NCBI GenBank assembly: GCA_040797825.1
Contig: JBFNEZ010000035.1
Location: 1-24,988, forward strand
Direction of reading: 5' to 3'
Length of the DNA stretch: 24,988 bases
Origin: Geosporobacter sp040797825
Lineage (GTDB): Bacteria; Bacillota; Clostridia; Peptostreptococcales; Thermotaleaceae
Shown: positions 1-7,609 of the stretch, in pieces
Position numbering within the stretch: position 1 is the stretch's first letter
Layout of the letters: each line of letters starts with the position of its first letter
Translations under genes and position numbers: made by a program
Notes under the pieces: model-generated
Database searches by the model: none
The model's input: only the letters and a program-made list of their open reading frames with translations
Told to the model about the DNA's origin: nothing

Positions 1-45
1 GCTTCCTGCCTTTATAGACATTTAAAAAGTTAAGCATTCTAACTT

Positions 46-729
46 CTATCCCTTCTCCAACTTATATCCTATCCCTCTGATAGTTTTAATAAAATAGGGG
101 TTTTTAGGGTCATCTTCAAGTTTATCCCTTAGATAACTAATATGAACCATAATGGTATTATCATCGCTGTAGAAGTCATCTTCCCAGACAAATTCATAGA
201 TTTGCTTTTTTGTATAAACCCTTCCAGGATTATCCATAAACAGCTCCATGATTTTGTACTCCTTGGCTGTCAGCGCAATGGATTGACCATCCTTATAAAG
301 GGTGAAATGATCCTTAGAGAGCTTTAGCCTTCCATGGAGGACTTCATTTTTCTCCAATGAGGTTCCATAGTCTTTGTATCTTCGAAGCTGGGCTTGAACA
401 CGGGCTACGAGCTCTGTGCTGCTGAAAGGTTTTACCATATAATCATCAGCGCCTATGCCCAAACCAAATACTTTGTCCCTATCATCGCCTAGGGCTGTGA
501 GAAAAATTATAGGGGCATTACTGCTTTCTCTTATTTTTAAGGCAGTGGAAAAACCATCCAGTTTTGGCAGCATTACATCTAGGATAACCAAGTCAATCTT
601 TAGGAGACTAAAATTTGCGATAGCTTCTAAGCCATCTGAGGCCATAAATACCTCGTAGCCTTCTTTTCGTAAATGAAGGCCAATTAGTTCCCTCAAGTCT
701 TGCTCATCTTCTACAATTAGAATTTTCAT
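46..729 (-). CDS. OmpR/PhoB-family response regulator
   Basis: This is a two-component DNA-binding response regulator of 227 residues from the chosen start. The N-terminal receiver domain (about 1-115) shows the acidic pair in VEDE, the phospho-acceptor Asp51 in LVILDVMLP, Thr78 and Lys100 in MVKPF. The C-terminal winged-helix domain (about 130-225) ends in the family-typical stretch VHISYLRDKLEDD...IRGIGYKLE. I chose the ATG at 729 because AGAGGTG lies 6-8 bases upstream; an in-frame GTG at 738 overlaps that ribosome binding site. It lies 93 bp after the CPBP protease gene on the same strand with no terminator between them, so the two are probably co-transcribed. A partner histidine kinase might lie just beyond the left edge, but only 45 bases remain there. 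Family assignment is firm; target and signal are unknown. Confidence 0.95.
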   Translation of the reverse strand: MKILIVEDEQDLRELIGLHLRKEGYEVFMASDGLEAIANFSLLKIDLVILDVMLPKLDGFSTALKIRESSNAPIIFLTALGDDRDKVFGLGIGADDYMVKPFSSTELVARVQAQLRRYKDYGTSLEKNEVLHGRLKLSKDHFTLYKDGQSIALTAKEYKIMELFMDNPGRVYTKKQIYEFVWEDDFYSDDNTIMVHISYLRDKLEDDPKNPYFIKTIRGIGYKLEKG

Positions 730-822
730 TGTATTCACCTCTTAAAGATAGGAGTTTCGATAACCTGAGATTATGGCATGATGCTATCCCCAAACAGGTA
801 TCGGTTTAAAAACATGGAAAGC

Positions 823-1803
823 TTAGGCGGGAAGAAGGATGCTTTTTTTGACCAGTAACCGGAGGACAATGGCGATGGAAAGAAGCAAGATAAAGGTGAC
901 AATAATTCCTCCCTCAGGGCCGAAGGCTCCTCCAGTAATCCAAGCAGGACCGGTAAGATTTGTTTCAATAATACTTACTTTCCCAATAATACTACCGCTT
1001 ACAGGGAGGCCCAGGATATTCCCCATAAACCAATTCCAAATTGAATGATTTGCAAAAATTCCCCATAACCCATCATCATATAGGGCATACAATGCTGCAA
1101 ACAGTCCATATAGTATGAGATTAATTATGGATAAGAAGGTGATATGGTTATTGAGTATATGCAAAAACCCAAAATATAGGGAAGAGAGGATAATTGCAGT
1201 GGAGATTTTATAGTGTTTTGAAAGCACAGGAAGCATCCAGCCTCGAACTACTACTTCTTCACTAGCGCCTTGAATCATAAAGCCGATTAAAAATAGAAGT
1301 ACAAAACCCAAGGCATCTATGCCCAATCCTTCCGTTGCGTAGAAAGGATCAGATAGGACTTCTCCCCATCCCATCAACATAACAATAATAAAATAGGCCA
1401 GCTGCATGATAATAGCAATGGCAGCACCTTTGAGATATTTTATAAACTTTTTATTGCCTTGAAGACCAATGGTGGAAAAAGCTCTTTTTTCAATCAATCG
1501 GATGTATATCCAGAATGATAAAATGACGATAAGGGTAGGCAGAGCGAGAAAAAACCATTCATGTAAAGGTCCTGCAGTTAAAGAAGCTAAAAGCAAACTG
1601 GAATCCGTTCCCCTATAGAATACCCCAATGAGGATGCCTAGAGCAATGATCAGGGTAAACATAGGTATGAATTGTACTGCAGTGGCGATAAGATAGGTGA
1701 TAAACCAGAAAAGCCATTTATTATTGCCAGTTTTGTCATAACCCCGCTGCGTATGTTCATCGAATGCTTTTAAAAATGTATTTTCTTTATTAAAATAGTA
1801 CAT
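823..1803 (-). CDS. CPBP-family intramembrane glutamic endopeptidase
   Basis: This is a 326-residue polytopic membrane protein with about eight hydrophobic segments. It carries the three CPBP (Abi, Rce1-like) motifs: EExxxR at 182-187 (EEVVVR, followed by GW), FxxxH ending at His215 (FGFLH), and HxxxN with His253 and Asn257 (NHSIWN). In this family these residues form the active site of membrane proteases such as CAAX prenyl proteases and bacteriocin-immunity proteins. The ATG at 1803 has AAGGAG at a suitable distance. It is first in a probable operon with the OmpR-type regulator downstream. Its promoter carries phased direct repeats typical of OmpR-family operators. A role in envelope stress or antimicrobial-peptide response is only inferred from that pairing; the substrate is unknown. 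Confidence 0.88.
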   Translation of the reverse strand: MYYFNKENTFLKAFDEHTQRGYDKTGNNKWLFWFITYLIATAVQFIPMFTLIIALGILIGVFYRGTDSSLLLASLTAGPLHEWFFLALPTLIVILSFWIYIRLIEKRAFSTIGLQGNKKFIKYLKGAAIAIIMQLAYFIIVMLMGWGEVLSDPFYATEGLGIDALGFVLLFLIGFMIQGASEEVVVRGWMLPVLSKHYKISTAIILSSLYFGFLHILNNHITFLSIINLILYGLFAALYALYDDGLWGIFANHSIWNWFMGNILGLPVSGSIIGKVSIIETNLTGPAWITGGAFGPEGGIIVTFILLLSIAIVLRLLVKKSILLPA

Positions 1804-1835
1804 GAATTCAAATTCTCCTTTTCATATAGTAGTAT

Positions 1836-1864
1836 AATATAGCATGCTTTAAGGATATCCTAAA
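1836..1864 (-). promoter_or_regulatory. Candidate sigma-A promoter of the CPBP gene
   Basis: Read on the minus strand there is an extended -10 element, TGCTATATT (hexamer at 1836-1841), a 17-bp spacer, and a poor -35, TTTAGG (1859-1864). The predicted start is near 1829, giving a leader of about 25 bases with AAGGAG before the ATG at 1803. The weak -35 suits an activator-dependent promoter. The spacer and -35 edge contain the perfect 10-bp palindrome AGGATATCCT (1852-1861), which might itself be a protein site. Confidence 0.5.
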
Positions 1865-1867
1865 AAA

Positions 1868-1911
1868 TTTAAATCTACCTTATAATAATCTTAAATCTAC
1901 CTTAAATATTA
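1868..1911. promoter_or_regulatory. Four phased 11-bp direct repeats, OmpR/PhoB-type operator
   Basis: On the plus strand the four consecutive 11-mers are TTTAAATCTAC (1868-1878), CTTATAATAAT (1879-1889), CTTAAATCTAC (1890-1900) and CTTAAATATTA (1901-1911). Each begins (C/T)TTA(A/T)A, one helical turn apart. The first and third 11-mers differ by one base, and a 14-bp core (TTAAATCTACCTTA) recurs exactly 22 bp away. Tandem heptamers with 11-bp spacing are the classic binding arrangement of PhoB/OmpR-family dimers. The block ends three bases upstream of the predicted -35 of the CPBP gene, the position expected for activation. Binding by the regulator at 46-729 is an inference. Confidence 0.5.
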
Positions 1912-1920
1912 AAGAAATTA

Positions 1921-1954
1921 AAATCCCTATAACATCGTATTGTTGTAGGGATTT
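1921..1954 (-). terminator. Intrinsic terminator after the BCCT gene
   Basis: This is a 14-bp stem with one mismatch (arms 1921-1934 and 1941-1954) and a 6-base loop. On the minus strand it is followed by a T-rich tail (TTTAATTTCTTTAA). It lies about 35 bp past the BCCT stop codon and separates that gene from the CPBP promoter. Confidence 0.75.
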
Positions 1955-1987
1955 TATCTAAATTGTAACACAATAGAGTTGTTTTTC

Positions 1988-3637
1988 CTATTTTCGCTTG
2001 AAATAATGCATCATTCTTTTATGGTGATCAATATCTCGAATTCTTTTTTGTTTTCTATGGGAAGTCTTTATTCCCTCAATTAAAGATATGGTCATAACGG
2101 TCAGTATAATAGAAAAGGGCAGGCCCGTACTAATAACTGCCGTTTGAAGGGTAGAAAGACCCCTCTCTCCGCCTATAAGCAGTAAGACTGCAGCCACAAA
2201 GCCTTCCATACAAGCCCAAAAAATTCTCTGAACTACAGGAGAGTCTAATCGACCTCCTGATGTAATATTATCGACAACCAAGGAGCCAGAGTCACTGGAA
2301 GTAACAAAAAAGGAAATAACCAACACCGTACCTAAAATGGATAAGAGTACTCTAAGCATCCCAGCCAAAAAAGGCATATTCAAATAGCCAATCATTTCAA
2401 ACAGCGCAACGGGAAGATTATCTTGCACCACATCAAATAAAGCTCCTCCAGCAACTTCATTAAGATAGATGGCAGTTCCGCCAAATACGGACAGCCAAAG
2501 GAAGGATAGCAGAGAAGGAATCAGTAAAACAGCTAAGACAAACTCACGGATGGTTCGCCCCTTGGAGATCCTAGCAATGAACATTCCTACAAATGGAGAC
2601 CAAGAAATCCACCAGGCTAAGTAAAATACAGACCAACTTCCTTGCCAGGCTTGATCCTGTACAGATATACGAAAGGATGCCAATACAAAACCATTTAAAT
2701 AAAGACCTAAGGAATTAGAAAACAACCGTATAATGTAAGCTGTAGGTCCAAGGATGAATATGGCAGCCATAAAAATTGCAGCCAATTTGATATTTAAGGT
2801 AGATAGAAATTTCACACCCTTATCTAAGCCTGAAACCACTGATAGAGTTGCCATTAGGGTAATGACTGCAATCAATATTACTTGTATCATAACACTGGAA
2901 GGGATACCAAATAAATAACTCAAACCGCTATTGATTTGCTGAACGCCAAGGCCCAAGGAGGTAGCCAACCCAAATAAACAGGCCAAAACTGCGAGGATGT
3001 CAATCATATCTCCCAGGATACCAAAAACCCTATCCTTTAATAATGGATAAAAGACAGAGCGTAAGGATAGGGGCAGCTTTTTGTTAAAGGCGAAAAATGC
3101 CAGGGCCAAAGAAATCAATGTATAGATACCCCAAGGATGAAAGCCCCAGTGAAAAAAGGTCGTTGCCATAGCGGTGTAGATAGCATTGTGGCTGGCAAAA
3201 ATGGGAGGAGTAAGCTCTGCATGATACAAGGGCTCTCCCACAGCCCAAAACATAAGCCCAATTCCCATACCTGCAGAGATCAGCATAGAATACCAGGAAA
3301 AATTGGAGAATTCTGCTTCGCTTTCAATACCGCCAATTTTCACATTACCTAGCCGTGAAAATGCGAGGAACAAACAAACAATAATAAAAAAGTTGCTGGA
3401 AAGAATAAAAATCCAATCCCCCTGAGTGATGATAGCATTTTTAAGATTTTCAAATACCACATTGGCTTGCTCCAGATTCAATAGAGCATATAAAGAAAAG
3501 AATAATATAAATGCACCGGATACTATAGAAACAACGGGATTCATATCAAAACCAAATTTAGTAAAATTGCGGCTATATAGCTTTTCTTCTAGTGTTTTAG
3601 TTAATTCATCCTGTTGATGATTTATGTTTTCATTCAT
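1988..3637 (-). CDS. BCCT-family glycine betaine/carnitine/choline transporter
   Basis: This is a 549-residue protein with twelve hydrophobic segments, a full-length betaine-choline-carnitine transporter. Diagnostic features are the glycine stretch GMGIG at 123-127 (matching that of Na+-coupled BetP) and the tryptophan box WWISWSPFVGMF from residue 342, followed by ARISKGRTIREF. The GMGIG form suggests sodium coupling; substrate choice among betaine, choline and carnitine cannot be read from sequence alone. The C-terminus (about 525-549) is strongly basic and cytosolic, as in osmosensing BetP. The ATG at 3637 has AAGGTGG upstream. It is transcribed on its own: terminators lie on both sides, although the neighbouring OpuA-type operon points the same way and serves a related function. 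Confidence 0.95.
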   Translation of the reverse strand: MNENINHQQDELTKTLEEKLYSRNFTKFGFDMNPVVSIVSGAFILFFSLYALLNLEQANVVFENLKNAIITQGDWIFILSSNFFIIVCLFLAFSRLGNVKIGGIESEAEFSNFSWYSMLISAGMGIGLMFWAVGEPLYHAELTPPIFASHNAIYTAMATTFFHWGFHPWGIYTLISLALAFFAFNKKLPLSLRSVFYPLLKDRVFGILGDMIDILAVLACLFGLATSLGLGVQQINSGLSYLFGIPSSVMIQVILIAVITLMATLSVVSGLDKGVKFLSTLNIKLAAIFMAAIFILGPTAYIIRLFSNSLGLYLNGFVLASFRISVQDQAWQGSWSVFYLAWWISWSPFVGMFIARISKGRTIREFVLAVLLIPSLLSFLWLSVFGGTAIYLNEVAGGALFDVVQDNLPVALFEMIGYLNMPFLAGMLRVLLSILGTVLVISFFVTSSDSGSLVVDNITSGGRLDSPVVQRIFWACMEGFVAAVLLLIGGERGLSTLQTAVISTGLPFSIILTVMTISLIEGIKTSHRKQKRIRDIDHHKRMMHYFKRK

Positions 3638-3744
3638 TTAAAGACCACCTTTATGTAATAGAATAATAGATATGGCTGAAAAATATAATATTAGTATTTG
3701 TAAGGCAGCGGATTTTTAAACTATCCACAAAATAAAAAGATAAA

Positions 3745-3799
3745 AGCAGGACAGTTTGTAGGGATGCAGATAAAACAATGATGTACAGACTATCCTGCT
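3745..3799 (-). terminator. Intrinsic terminator of the OpuA-like operon
   Basis: This is a long hairpin of 16 paired positions (arms 3745-3760 and 3784-3799, core AGCAGGA/TCCTGCT) with one wobble and one mismatch and a 23-base loop. On the minus strand it is followed by TTTTATCTTTTTATTTTG. It stands 30 bp after the ATPase stop codon, so the BCCT gene downstream likely uses its own promoter within 3638-3744. Confidence 0.8.
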
Positions 3800-3829
3800 C
3801 TTTATGAGTTTATACCTTTATCTGTTAAA

Positions 3830-5002
3830 TTAAGCGATGCCTGACAGAATAGAAACACGGAGAACAACGCCCAATAGCCTATGGGATTCATCCACCACGG
3901 CTATGGGATATTTGGTTTCGGTAATCATAGGAAAGAGAGATTGGACATAGGCTTCTGGATCAGTGATAAAATATTCACTTCTTAAAATATCCTCAAGGGA
4001 CTTGTTTTCTTTAATAGCTTGGAGTGCATCATCGATGGTGACAATTCCCTGTAGCTTTCGATCCTTATCTACCACAAATACGCTAGATATTTCATTTCTT
4101 CGCATTTCTTCTACAGCTACTTTTGGTCCGTTTTTGAGAAGTGCCAAGGGTGTTGTTTTAATCATAATATGCTTTGCCTGCAGTACTTTTGATTTGTCAA
4201 TATCTCGAATAAAGTCTTCAATGTAGGCATTGGTAGGATTGGTAAGGATCTCTTCAGGGGTGCCCACCTGTACCATTTTTCCATCCTTCATAACGGCCAC
4301 CCGATCTCCAATCTTAAAGGCTTCATTGACATCATGGGTGATGAAGATAATGATCTTCTTTAATTCTGATTGAATATCCAGCAATTCAAGCTGCATTTCT
4401 CTTCGAATCAAGGGATCCAGTGCACTGAAGGGTTCGTCCATCAGTAGGATGTCTGGATCATTGGCCAAGGCCCGAGCTAAACCTACTCTTTGACGCATAC
4501 CACCACTGAGCTGATGGGGCATACTGTCTCCCCAACCTTCTAAACCCACCTTAGCCAGTGTATTCTCAGCAATCTCCCGCCTTTTTTCCTTAGATATATT
4601 TTTTATTTCTAAACCATATTCTACATTTTCTAAAACCGTTCTATGACTAAAGAGACCAAAGTGCTGAAAGACCATGGCGATTTTATTCTGTCTAAACTCC
4701 CGCAGCTGTTGTTTGTTGTATTGAACAATGTTTTCTCCGTCTATAATAATGTTTCCTGCAGTGGGTCTATGCAATAGATTTAAGCATCGAATCAAAGTAG
4801 ATTTTCCACTGCCCGATAGGCCCATGATGACGAAGATCTCTCCTTCACGGACATCGAAGGATACATCATTGACACCAACGGCATGCTCTGTCTTTTTTAA
4901 TATTTCATCCTTTGAAAGACCTTCATTAAGCTTTTTTAAAATAGATTTAGGATTCTTGCCAAAAATTTTATATAAGTTTTCAACTTTTATTCTTACGGAC
5001 AT
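3830..5002 (-). CDS. opuAA: Glycine betaine/proline-type ABC transporter ATPase with CBS domains
   Basis: This is the nucleotide-binding subunit of a quaternary-amine ABC importer, 390 residues. The Walker A motif is GLSGSGKST at 61-69, the Q-loop is near Gln113, the signature LSGGMRQR starts at 165, Walker B is ILLMDE at 185-190 and the H-loop is His223. The N-terminal extension before the P-loop (about 1-45) and the C-terminal pair of CBS domains (about 275-335 and 338-388) are hallmarks of the ProV/OpuAA group. In OpuA these CBS domains sense ionic strength or cyclic di-AMP. It is the last gene of the lipoprotein-permease-ATPase operon, 31 bp after the permease, and is followed by a strong terminator. 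The family is certain; the exact solute is inferred. Confidence 0.95.
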   Translation of the reverse strand: MSVRIKVENLYKIFGKNPKSILKKLNEGLSKDEILKKTEHAVGVNDVSFDVREGEIFVIMGLSGSGKSTLIRCLNLLHRPTAGNIIIDGENIVQYNKQQLREFRQNKIAMVFQHFGLFSHRTVLENVEYGLEIKNISKEKRREIAENTLAKVGLEGWGDSMPHQLSGGMRQRVGLARALANDPDILLMDEPFSALDPLIRREMQLELLDIQSELKKIIIFITHDVNEAFKIGDRVAVMKDGKMVQVGTPEEILTNPTNAYIEDFIRDIDKSKVLQAKHIMIKTTPLALLKNGPKVAVEEMRRNEISSVFVVDKDRKLQGIVTIDDALQAIKENKSLEDILRSEYFITDPEAYVQSLFPMITETKYPIAVVDESHRLLGVVLRVSILSGIA

Positions 5003-5033
5003 AATAAACGCCTACCTTCTAAAATTATAGATT

Positions 5034-5843
5034 TTACTCGGGTATTTTAAATCTTTCTGCGATACCCTGGGTTAATCTGTCGATAATAATGGCCATGAAT
5101 ACAATAGACAAGCCTGCTTCAAATCCTCTTGCAATATCAATTCGATTAATGGCAATAAGTACCTCTTCACCCAGACCTTTGGCACCTACCATGGAAGCAA
5201 TAACGACCATGGCCATGGCCATCATGGTTGTTTGATTGATTCCAGTCATAATGGTTGGAAGGGCCTGGGGAATCTCTACCTTTATAAGTATCTGCCAAGG
5301 GCTGGAACCAAAAGCATGGGCAGCCTCCAACATTTCTTTATCCACATTGCGGATTGCCAAATTGGTAAGACGAATGGCAGGAGGAACGGAATATATGGTT
5401 GTAGCGAAGATGGCAGGTACGGTTCCAAGACTAAAAAATATAACAGCAGGGATGAGATATACAAAGCTAGGCATGGTCTGCATGCCGTCTAAAAGCGGTG
5501 TCATAAAGGCTTCAAGGTTGCTGCGGTAAGCCATAAGGATACCAATAGGAATTCCTATAATCAAAGAAATGACAACAGAGGTTAGCACTAAGGAAAAGGT
5601 GGACATCATCGGTTTCCATAAACCAAAAATGCCAATCATAAAGAGCATAGAGGAAAAAACAATACCAGAGACAATACTCTTTCGAATACGCCATCCTGCC
5701 AGGAAAACCAGCAACAATATAATCCACCATGGAATCCATTGAAGAATCCCATCGACCCGAAGGATAAACCATAATATAGAATCTCGAAGGGCATCAAAAA
5801 AGTCTGAGAAGTTATTGGTTAACCAATCTACAAGCATTTTCAT
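5034..5843 (-). CDS. opuAB: Glycine betaine/proline-type ABC transporter permease
   Basis: This is the membrane subunit of the OpuA/ProU-like importer, 269 residues from the chosen ATG (start MKMLVDWLTNNFSDFF). It has five to six membrane segments. The EAA loop that contacts the ATPase is visible at about residues 173-200 (EAAHAFGSSPWQ...QALPTIMTG). The start is uncertain. An in-frame GTG at 5924 would add 27 residues, but GAGGTGAA abuts that codon with almost no spacing, and the added residues do not look like the family N-terminus. An ATG at 5837 is also possible. It sits between the substrate-binding lipoprotein and the ATPase in one operon; a perfect hairpin lies in the 213-bp gap before it. 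Confidence 0.9.
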   Translation of the reverse strand: MKMLVDWLTNNFSDFFDALRDSILWFILRVDGILQWIPWWIILLLVFLAGWRIRKSIVSGIVFSSMLFMIGIFGLWKPMMSTFSLVLTSVVISLIIGIPIGILMAYRSNLEAFMTPLLDGMQTMPSFVYLIPAVIFFSLGTVPAIFATTIYSVPPAIRLTNLAIRNVDKEMLEAAHAFGSSPWQILIKVEIPQALPTIMTGINQTTMMAMAMVVIASMVGAKGLGEEVLIAINRIDIARGFEAGLSIVFMAIIIDRLTQGIAERFKIPE

Positions 5844-5985
5844 ATAAATGCCTAATTTAAAGCGCAAAGCTTTAGGAAATTCTCCCATATAAAATTGGCT
5901 GCATCTATTGATTACTGCAACCACTTCACCTCATTTCATGTAAATTTTAAAAAGAAATATGGATAAGGGACTGAAAAATCTGTAG

Positions 5986-6006
5986 GGAACGCATTGTATG
6001 CGTTCC
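5986..6006. repeat. Perfect 9-bp inverted repeat between lipoprotein and permease genes
   Basis: GGAACGCAT and ATGCGTTCC (5986-5994 and 5998-6006) form a perfect 9-bp stem with a 3-base loop, preceded by CTGTAG. No good T-run follows on either strand, so it is a poor terminator. It could act as a processing or stability hairpin that sets lipoprotein mRNA above permease mRNA. It could also be one copy of the short dispersed GTAGGG-type palindromes common between genes in some clostridial genomes. Only one copy is visible here. Confidence 0.6.
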
Positions 6007-6056
6007 GCTAACTGATCTTTCAATAACACATCCAGTGAAAAGAAAAGGTTTAAAAA

Positions 6057-7097
6057 TTAAAGTGCTTCTTTTACCTTTGCTGCAACATCCTCTGGGACCC
6101 ACTTGGTCCATAGATCTTCATGCTCTTGCAAGAACCACTTGGCTGCATCTTCTGTGGTGGCTCCTTCGTTATCCTGCATGTAAGCAAGGGCTTCACTGGT
6201 AAGGATACTAGTGGTCTGGTAGTTCATTAAAAACCTTACAATCTCAGGAGCTTTTTCTTCCATACTTTTATGGACAGCAATGGTAATGTCTTGGGGTGCC
6301 CATTCACAAGCATAGCCATTATTCCATTTCTCTTCATCATAGGGCTCATCTTCTAATAAAGTCATATCATATTTTCCAATAATCCATGTAGGTTCCCAGT
6401 AGTAACCCACCCATGGTTCTCCCTTTTCATAGGCAGCGACGATAGAACTTCCTAGGGCAGTATCAGAACCAGGACTGAAATAGTTGTACATCTCTGTTAA
6501 ACCATAGGTTTCTAGCTTTGTTCTTAATATTACATCTACTTCCCAGCCTGGGATTGCACCATAGATACGGCCTTTACCAGGAACCTCAATATCTTTAAAT
6601 ACCTCTGGATATTTAGCTAAATCTTTTACAGTTTTTAAATCAGGAGCCATAGGTTCTATGCCTCTTTCTGGATCTCCCTTAATCACATAGGTGGGAACAT
6701 ATAAGCCTTGGGCATTATCATTAAAGTTTACAGAAACCTCTAGGATATCTCCTGCGTTGATTGCTTCTTCGTAAGTTTCTTTAATATTATCAGTCCAAAC
6801 TTCCATGTAAATATCGATATCTCCATTTCTAAAGCCTGTAAAGGTGGCAGGGGTTGACCCGATAGTGGTATCGGTAGGGTAGCCATACCCCTTTTCTAGT
6901 ATGAATGCAGCTACATCATTATGGAATTTCACGCTATCCCAGCCAGGATCGGCAAATACCAGGGTGGGTTTCTTCTCTGTCTGAGCATCACCTTGAACTT
7001 CATTGGTTGGTGAGCAAGCTGCCAAAGCAATAAAGCTAAAACAAAGCATTACAACTAAAAAAAATTTGAAAAAACTATTTCTTGACAAAAAATTCAT
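6057..7097 (-). CDS. opuAC: Glycine betaine-type substrate-binding lipoprotein
   Basis: This is the extracellular solute receptor of the ABC importer, 346 residues. Residues 1-27 are a lipoprotein signal peptide with lipobox LAAC and lipidated Cys28. The mature part has the OpuAC/ProX two-lobe sequence features: FADPGWDSVKFHN near 48-60, MEVWTDN near 98-104, IPGWEVD near 182-188 and GYYWEPTW near 231-238. Trp53, Trp101, Trp185 and Trp234 are candidates for the aromatic cage that binds the trimethylammonium group. The ATG at 7097 has AGGAGG upstream. It is first in the operon, before the permease and ATPase genes. Ligand choice among betaine, proline betaine, choline and carnitine is open. Confidence 0.93.
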   Translation of the reverse strand: MNFLSRNSFFKFFLVVMLCFSFIALAACSPTNEVQGDAQTEKKPTLVFADPGWDSVKFHNDVAAFILEKGYGYPTDTTIGSTPATFTGFRNGDIDIYMEVWTDNIKETYEEAINAGDILEVSVNFNDNAQGLYVPTYVIKGDPERGIEPMAPDLKTVKDLAKYPEVFKDIEVPGKGRIYGAIPGWEVDVILRTKLETYGLTEMYNYFSPGSDTALGSSIVAAYEKGEPWVGYYWEPTWIIGKYDMTLLEDEPYDEEKWNNGYACEWAPQDITIAVHKSMEEKAPEIVRFLMNYQTTSILTSEALAYMQDNEGATTEDAAKWFLQEHEDLWTKWVPEDVAAKVKEAL

Positions 7098-7609
7098 AAC
7101 ATTACCTCCTATTATTGTATTTTAAAGGGTTAAAACAGAAAACAAAATCAACATATTGGAATATATGGAAAAATAAACCTGTAAGTATATAAACTTAATA
7201 AAGGTCGCAAAAGTGGAATTTTTACGGCCTTGCATAAAATAGACAGATTCAAAAATTAAGCATATTTTGTTTTGAAATGGTAGATAGGTGCGTTACGAAT
7301 TTATAAATAAAGTTTTCTTTATAAGATTTAAAAAAAACTTGTATGAAACACATTAAAAATAAGGATTTTCATTTGCATTTTAAAAATGGTCGTTATTTTT
7401 TATGTGTTGTTAGAAAATTAAAATAGACGGATAATTTCACCGACAGAAACTTAATGTCTATTATTTTAGCATAGTTTGGGTCAAAAAACAAATTCCATAG
7501 GCTTTTTTCAAGGAAAGACAGCTTTTTTAAAATCTTTCTAGTGTAGAAAAATACTAGGATATGGTAATCTATAAATAGAATAAATTTTTTTTAAAAAGGA
7601 GGAGAAAAA
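7098..7609. other. Long divergent intergenic region
   Basis: These 512 bp separate the minus-strand betaine operon from the plus-strand enzyme genes and must hold both promoters. The DNA is very AT-rich with no credible open reading frame. Two structures stand out: a hairpin at 7201-7231 (outer arms AAGGTCG/CGGCCTT with one wobble, inner AAAA/TTTT) and the inverted repeat TTTCTA-GTG-TAGAAA at 7535-7549, about 60 bp before the next start codon and well placed for an operator. I could not fix a convincing -35/-10 pair for either direction. Confidence 0.5.

Noticed and set aside
5844..5924. 27-residue N-terminal extension of the permease from a GTG start
   Set aside because: The ribosome-site-like GAGGTGAA directly abuts the GTG, and the added residues do not resemble the family N-terminus. 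It is kept only as an alternative.
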